Assembly: GCF_000208865.1 (NCBI RefSeq)
Contig: NC_018397.1
Location: 1,860,001-1,924,000 of the forward strand
From: Neospora caninum Liverpool
Taxonomy: Eukaryota; Apicomplexa; Conoidasida; Eucoccidiorida; Sarcocystidae
Direction of reading: 5' to 3'
Length of the DNA stretch: 64,000 nt
Positions 57,306 to 64,000 of this stretch are shown piece after piece. The stretch's first letter is position 1. Each line of letters opens with the position of its first letter. The position numbers were made by a program, and so were the translations under genes. The notes under the pieces are model-generated. The model saw only the letters and a program-made list of their open reading frames with translations, was not told the origin of the DNA and made no database searches.

Positions 57306-58806
57306 CAGCAAGGCGCTGCTTCTCGGGGGAAGAACTGAGGAGTTGGCTGACGAGTGGTGTGTGGTCCTGCAGACCAACACCTCACCGGTCACGATTTTCC
57401 TCCATAGTTATCTCCCATTAGGATTTTCTCCGTGTGCCACTCGGGCAATGGGATGCAGACACGTATCCGGACAAGGTGTCCGGTCTACTGGTAACACGAA
57501 AATTGCCGGTCGAATGGTGGGGATACGTCGAACTGTTTCGACTCCGCAAACAATGAATGAGTTCTCTCCTAACTCATCTCCTTGGAAAGACTGCGGAGAA
57601 CGACGTAAGTGTGCTTTGAGTGTATACAAAATAGTATGGGCGCGCGGCCGGGTAAAAAAAAACGTTTCCGCTGTCCTCACGTGCTACAGATACCAGCGTG
57701 CCTCTGTGTGTTAGTTGTAGAGACAAGACTGGCTGGCCGTGGACGCGGGCCTCGTGTCTTCATAGCTTCAGGGCCAGCCATAAAAAGTTTTTGAGTACGG
57801 CTCTGTCCGTCCCGGAGTATCTGTATCGGTGTCAGTCTACAGGAAGTAGCACAATGGCATCATTCATCAGGTTGTTGATTTCACGGCGCCACGGCTATCG
57901 TTAGTCTCTAGTCGTTGATTCGCCCTGCCGGCCATATCGAATGGATGGACGCTTCCGACTCCACCCGCTAGTGACATAGAGTTTACTCTGTGTGATGGCG
58001 GAACAGGCTGCAGCAGCTGCTACCGCAGAGCGAGTAAGTCCTACAAGGCTTTTACCTAGCGTCCGCATAGCGCAGTTCGCAGGGCAAGGGACAATGAACT
58101 GAGAGGGATGTAGAAAGCACGAAGTAGACAGACGCTTGCTTCCTTCTCCGTTTTTTCACCAATAGTGTCTCCATGCCTGTCCTGTGATGGGGCGGAATCA
58201 CAGCTTTCCGCGGAATCACCGTCGGCTCGCTATGCCTCCTCCAGACGGCAGGGTGAACCTCGAATAATATCCACGAAAATGGAGAGTTGTTCGGTTGCTA
58301 GAAGAGTGGAACCCGTTTCCAGAGCCAAAGGAGGAAGCTCACAGAGTGTGTGTTCAGAAAACAATAGCGTGCGGTCTGCATGTTGACACGTCTTCCACGC
58401 ATAACATGTACATGAACCTAGCAGCCATGGACATACGTGGACATAAGGGTATACCTTCGTAGGCAAATGCGCATGTTAAAACGTAGGTCCTCGGAAAGGA
58501 ACAAGCTGTGCCGGCACCGAGATTTGAGACTCCCATATGATCCGCTGTGTAGTGAGTTGCCGCGTAGCGGTACCATTTTGTGATAGTAGCTATTAGCGTA
58601 TTGTTTCTGCTCAAAGAAACGCGAGCCCGGAAATGAAACCACGGTATACAGACGAACTAGCGGACAACGAAGTCGACACGATACCGCCCTGGAGCTGAAA
58701 GTAAACCACACTGAGAAAGACCAGTAAGGGGAAAAGTCAAACCCCGTTCTTCCTCCCTCCAGGCAAAGCGTCTCCCCCGACCCTCAGCTTGGCGTATGTT
58801 TTGTCC

Positions 58807-61800
58807 TCAGTGACGAAAACTGCCGAGTTCCGGCCGTGGTCGACTACCACGGAGGGTAAGACGGTCACTTCTTCTCGTTGGCGACACTGCCTCATCCTCT
58901 TTCTCCGACGAAGAGAGAGAAGGGAGCGAGTCAAAGCCCTCACTCCTGCACGTGCTCTTTGTGCGAGCAGAGTCACCCCTGTGCATTCTTCCTCTTCTGC
59001 CGCCCCTTCCCCGTCTTCCCGGTCGCGCTTTTCGCTGGCTTCTCCGCCCTTCCGTTTCGTCGCCGACGTAATCTTCATCATCGTCTGGATCATCCTCTTC
59101 TTCGTCTTCCTCACTAGAAAGCTCAGTCTGATCGTGATCGTCACTTCCAAGATCTCCTCTTTCCCCTGTGCCTTCGTCAGCGTGGGGCTCGCCCACGTCG
59201 TTCTCTTCGTCTCGGCCTTTGCCTGTTCTGCTCCACGTTTTTGAAAGCCTCTGTTCTGTGGCCGCCTCGTTCTGCCTTTTGCCTGCACTGTTTAGCGCTG
59301 ACGTGTTCCCGTTCAGCTGTCCCCTCTCTTTCTCCTCGTCTCTTCTCGCCTTTCTATCTTCCTCCTTCCCCCCTGAGTTTTCCTCGGCGCCCCTCCCGCT
59401 ACCCTTAGCTGTCTCGAGGCGCGTCTTCCGCTCCTGTTCTTCCTTGTACGTCTGCACACTCAGAGCCAACGCCTTCTTGAGTTCGTCTTCCCCGCCTTCT
59501 GATTCGTCCCTCGGTGCTTCGTCTCCTTCCTCCCGCTGTGCAGTCGACCGCTGTCGACGCCCTCGCCGAACCCCACCGCCGCCTGCCGTGGCGCTCCGTC
59601 CTGGCATTGTGGCCGCACCGCTCTCGTCCCGACTACATCGCAGCGTCTTTCTTTCTCTATCACTGCCTCTCGCTCTTTCTTGTTCGTCTCCCTCCCCATA
59701 GTCCGAGAACAAGGCACTGCGTTTGATAACGCGACCGCTTCGCGTCGTCCCGAGAATCGCACCGCATGCAGGGCCGCGACCTGAGGAGTGGCTTTCTGGA
59801 ACGGCCGAGGAAGCGTGATCGTGTACGCCCACTGGACTGCCTGGACGTCGCGAAGGAAGGCCCCTGTCTGCCTCGCCTTCTCGCTTCCCCTCCTCGGCGT
59901 CTGTCCTCCGTCTCGCGCCTGCCGCCTCTGCCCCAGGACAAGAAGGGACAGTGACGCATCCCTCGTTCGGCTCGTCTCCAGATGCTGGGAACGCGCGAGC
60001 ACAGGAGGCAGAAGCTCCAGAAGAAGAGGCCGAGAAGTCCCGAAGTGTCCGCGCACGCTTTGTTCGGTCGGCTGGAGAAAGGGCACCGAATCGACTCTCG
60101 TCGAGCGGAGACAAGAAATCGATTTCCTCCGGCGACAGCCTTTTCCGGGACGAGCAACCGTCTTGAGGAAGCCGACGAGTGCGCGAGACAGCGGTCTCAT
60201 CCATAGAAACGTCGGCGTCCCCCTCTCTCTTCGTCTCTCTAGCTTCTGTCCCCCCCGTCGAACTCGTGGCCCACGACGAGGAAGACGCAAGCGAAGGATA
60301 TGGATTTTTCGGGGCAGCTCGCAGAGTCGAGGCAAGTCGGTCTTCCGTTTCTGTCTTACGAGGCCCTTCGTTTCCTTCGTTGTTTGTCGACGCTTCTCTC
60401 TGCTCCGCTACCAAAGCGTGGCTGCTCTCACCGAGAACGCTGGAAGAAGACGAAGAGATCCCTGGCACTTGACTCGCCTTCCTTGTGTGCTTCAGCGAAG
60501 AGCCGGGAGGCGATACTGCAGGGAAGGTGTTTGTCTCTTCGAGAGAACCCTGGTTTTCTGCGGTCCCTTCAAACCGCCGTAGACGCGCCTTTCTCCGCTT
60601 TTCATCTTCTTCTCTTCTTTCGTCTTCCTGTGTTCGTCTGCCTTCCGCCGCCTGTCTCTCGTCTTGTGCTTCTCTCACTCCGTACTCGACTTCCCCTTCG
60701 CTCCCTTTCCCCTCTTCGGTGCCACTCTCGGGCGTCGGCTTCCTTTCTTTGACCCACTGGATCGCAGCTAGCTGGATGCGTTCTTCTAGTTCTCCAGCCA
60801 GTACCAGTTGGGTCTCGGCGTGCCGCCGCAGCTGCCGGAGAAGGTTTTGCTGAGTTGCCTCGGGATCGCCGCGGTCCATGCCTTGGCTCTTGCCTCTTGC
60901 ATTCGTTCCCTTCTCGTTCAGCAGCGCCTTCGGCAGCAAGCCTTGCCGAATCAGCTCTTCTTCCAGACGATACGACAGCGTGTGGACCGGGTCTCCAGGG
61001 GGGTTGAAGAGCCGGCAATCGTAGAGGAGAAGATGAAAGTCGAAATGGAGAGCAGGCTCACGGCGGTAAAAGCCGTTCCAGAGACGCTCGCGAATGAGCG
61101 CCAAACTGATGGGGAGAGGCACTTCTTTCCAGTACCGCTCGAGCCACGACGGCACGCCCCTTCGAGCGCCGCGTGTCTCGCCGATCGTCTCGATGGGTTC
61201 AAGGAACAACTCAAACAGGAGAGGCGACGAATGGGTGTCGTCGCCTTCTGGTTTCCCATCCTCGCCGCCTGCATCTGGGCCTCGAATGGCCGAGGCGGAA
61301 CTTCCCTCGTCCTCTTCGTCTTCGTCCTCGTCTTCTCGTTCCTCGTTGTCGGCCGCTGCCCGCCGCTTCCTCGGTCGCCCTCGCCGTCGCCTGCGGTCGC
61401 CTCGGCGTCGGGCCTTCTTCACGCTGTCGTCTCTCCCGGGTTCCCCGTCTTCACCCAAGTTCGTCTCTGTGTCTTGCATCATCATCAGTGCGTCAAGAGC
61501 AGCAAACAGTTCGAGCTGGCGCGCCCGCGGAAACTCCGCCTCTTGTAGCTTCCACTGGAGCTCCGCGTGCATGCGGTCGCGTTCGCCCACTGGGAAATCC
61601 ACTTCCCATGCATTCAGCCACTGCTCTTGATCTTCTGTCTGCCTTTCAGCGTCGTCCTGCCGAGAAAGGGCAAACGATGACTGCTTTCGTCCTCTCTCGT
61701 CGTCTTTCTTTCCCCGCCGCCTAGAGGCCCCGCGTGCGTCCCCGGACCCCTCGCCAGAGCCGAGCGAGGTTGAGGATGAGGCGCGCTTCTCGTCCTCTTC

Positions 61801-64000
61801 ACCTGAGTAGTAGTGAACTCGGATCGCCTCCAAGCCTAAGCTCGCAGTTTGCATCCAGCGCCTCTGTTGCAGGCTTCGCTCCACGAAGAAGTCGTTGCCG
61901 AAGAGGGAAGCCGCGTTTTGCCCCACGCGTCTGTCTCGCTGAACGCGCTGCGTCATCGTTTCCTCCCGTAGGCGGAGATGGGCGCAGTTCACCACTCCCG
62001 GGGTAGGGAATACCGGCCAGTCGAACGACGCCAGGGAGGCCTGGATGGCCAGCGCCCCGTCGATTTCGTCCTGACCGCTCCCATCTCGGGTCCGCATGCC
62101 ATCTTCACTCCCGCCGTCTCGCGCGTCTCCGCTTTGGAGGGACGGCGAGGACGACGCGCCGCCAGATGCCGACAAACAGGATGCAGAAAGAGAAGGCCTG
62201 GGGGAAGGTAAACCAGGCCCTCCCAGTTCCTCAGATTTCCTTCCTTCTCCCTTTCCAGAATTCTGCTCTTCTGTTCCGTTCCCTTCCGACTCGCCATCTC
62301 GGGGGCCTCGCGCAGACGCCGAAGCCGCTCGCGCAGCCGCAGCGGCACCGGCCAAAATGGACGGGCAAGGTCTGGAGCTCGTAGCAGGCGTCGCAGAAGA
62401 GCCAGAAATGGACGCAGAGGAAGAAGAGAGGAACGGCGGATGGGTAAAAGGAATTGAATGCGGTTTCTGCGCTGGAGAGAAGGCTTTCGTTAGGAGAGTG
62501 TCAGGTCTCCTCTTGATTTCCTCGACGCGTGCAGTATAGAATTTCCCGTCCATATACGCACGGCAGTCCTCACCTTCGCGGAGCTGAGCGAGGCGCAGCA
62601 GGCCTCTATTCACGTCCAAAAGAGGAACGAGGTAGTCAGCCTCACCGTCCAGAGACGGGGCAAAGTGAACTTCGAAACGACGGCCGTACAAACACTCGGG
62701 ACGCACCACAGACAGCTCGAGCACGGCGAAAATCGCCACTGGCTCTTCGTCGACTGGAAGGCCTGCAGGCGACACGAACACACAGGGGACAGGGTCGAAG
62801 CAAGCACATGAGGAGAAGGGGGGGAAAGGAACATGATAAAGCGAGAGCGAATAAAACCACCACAACCGCGCCAGAATAAAAGAAACGTGAAGGACAGGGC
62901 GGCACAGCGATGCTTATCTAGAGCACTGGATTGGATACCCAGGGAACTGTGCTCCCATTAATAAGATCATAATATAAGTCACCAGTCATGTCATACCAAT
63001 CAGATGACAACTGAAGCTAGACTCCCTGCCACACATTAAAAGCAGTCCAGTGGGGCGGTGGTGTACAGCAGTCATACAGAACTTGGTTGTCTGTATCTCA
63101 AAACTGGAGTCATACTCAGTATCCTAGGTACTAGAATGTCTCTATTCGATTCTCGACACAGTTCAGGACGCCTGAGGCTTCTCAGGCCCTCAAGCGAACC
63201 GAACCGAGATCCCGCTTGGCGGCACCACAAAAAAGAAGTGGAGACTAACTCACAGGTCCTTGGCAGGAGGACCAAGAAACCAGTCTTCTTCGCATTCTAC
63301 GCGCATGCAAAAGACACGCCCACTTTGGTGCATCCGAGTCACGTGTACCGACCCGCTAAAAACAAGTTGCTGCGACATAGGTGAACAACCTAGCCACCCG
63401 TCTGCTGACACGTTTGCGCTCGTGGCCATGCTTTGAAACCAAAGAGCGGGGTACGCTCGCAGCTGAGGGCCGACGCTTTGGTTTCGTTTCTCTTCTGTCG
63501 CAACACCAACTGATTTCGTCGCCGCGCCCTTGCAGTATACGGCCCCACAGCTTTTTCTCATGTTGAACTACGTGAAAAAGAAATCCGTCCGTGATTCCCA
63601 GACGTTCGCCAGCGCCCCCGTGGGAACTACCACAAGCAATCGGGCCCTCTGAGTTGAAGTGTACGTACCGGGAAACTCGTAGCTGATGTTGGTGACAAGG
63701 ACGTCGCAGGGAAGAAACAGCTCTGGCTGCCAGAGCTGAACGCGGTCGTGAGGCAGCACAGGGTTCTGGTGAAGGTGGGGAAAGTACCTCAACACATCTC
63801 CGAGCTGGGGAACGTACACGCCAACACTGGAGAAGCAGCAGGGAATGTCGTCTGCCGGGGGGAGGACAACGGATTCCAACATGGAGGTTTTCTTCCCGCC
63901 GTTCTCGCCATTGGTTTGTAAGGCAGAAGTCTTCTCACATTCTTTTTCCGTTTCGCCCCCTTCACTCTTCGCCCTGTTGTAACCCGAGGTGGCGTCAATT
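58807..64000 (-). CDS. BRWD/PHIP-like bromodomain protein, C-terminal part (continues past the right edge)
   Basis: A chromatin-associated protein whose N-terminus (expected WD40 propeller) lies outside the window. The exon at 64000-63669 carries GVYVPQLGDVLRYFPHLHQ, the motif that follows the WD repeats in BRWD/PHIP proteins. It joins in phase 1 (donor GTACGT, acceptor CTGCAG) to the long exon 62762-58807. That exon continues with a region resembling the pre-bromodomain block of the family (YLVPLLDVNRGLL, AYMDGKFYTARVEEI). It then has an AT-hook-like RRRGRPRKRR, a divergent bromodomain (about residues 630-700 of the visible 1428: PISLALIRERLWNGFYRREP, then DCRLFNPPGD with the Asn expected to contact acetyl-lysine), and a long disordered tail of acidic and basic blocks (DDPDDDEDYVGDETEG, GRRGRGGRRGR). 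It probably reads acetylated histones in the nucleus. Identity as a bromodomain protein is good; the BRWD assignment depends on the unseen WD40 part. Confidence 0.8.

Larger units (their letters stand above)
52585..58806. other. Gene-poor region between the kinase and bromodomain genes
   Basis: This 6.2 kb block should contain the promoter and 5' UTR of the kinase gene and the 3' UTR of the bromodomain gene, both running leftwards. Two ATG-led candidate ORFs (53583 minus, 56736 plus) are listed separately. A 191-codon plus-strand frame at 55551 starts at TTG and was not accepted. Nothing else was recognised. Confidence 0.5.

Noticed and set aside
59168..61724. Several plus-strand frames of 150-290 codons rich in Ser, Leu and Arg
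   Set aside because: They are antisense shadows of the long bromodomain-protein exon, whose minus-strand frame is open for almost 4 kb and contains family motifs.

Overview
The window is nuclear DNA of an intron-rich protist. The best fit is a tissue-cyst-forming coccidian apicomplexan: Toxoplasma gondii or a close relative such as Hammondia or Neospora. The reasons are: GT-AG introns of a few hundred bases to about 1 kb, with pyrimidine-rich acceptors; an AAAATGG start context; conserved enzymes padded with very long disordered inserts; scattered (AT)n tracts; TGCATGC motifs; and short pieces of mitochondrial coxI buried in nuclear DNA, which is typical of this group. There are no bacterial-style operons, and I saw no tRNA, rRNA, CRISPR array or intact transposon.

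Six multi-exon genes were rebuilt by following acceptors, donors and reading phase by eye. From left to right they are: gene A (1134-6188, minus), an unrecognised protein of about 524 residues whose internal introns are all phase 1; gene B (12857-19138, minus), an unrecognised 433-residue protein that starts with a 12-nt coding exon; gene C (24230-33830, plus), a 1367-residue low-complexity protein with a hydrophobic N-terminal segment and a ladder of tiny exons; the SUMO E1 subunit UBA2/SAE2 (36026-41413, minus, eight exons, 848 residues); an eIF2alpha kinase of about 2469 residues (44816-52584, minus); and the C-terminal part of a BRWD/PHIP-like bromodomain protein (58807 to beyond the right edge, minus). 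Every chain keeps phase and ends at a stop, which is strong internal support, but transcription start sites, UTRs and some first exons are not proven.

Genes B and C are divergent across 5.1 kb. Gene C and UBA2 are convergent across 2.2 kb. UBA2, the kinase and the bromodomain gene lie head to tail. Gene-poor stretches (6.2-12.9, 19.1-24.2, 41.4-44.8 and 52.6-58.8 kb) hold mitochondrial fragments, microsatellites and a few ATG-initiated ORFs listed only as candidates.

The genes are not an operon-like pathway. Three conserved ones act in stress and gene-expression control: SUMO activation, translational shut-down through eIF2alpha phosphorylation, and chromatin reading. The most unusual signals are an insert of about 820 residues, with a Cys/His-rich core, between DFG and APE of the kinase; the in-frame microexon ladder of gene C; and the uniform phase-1 introns of gene A.
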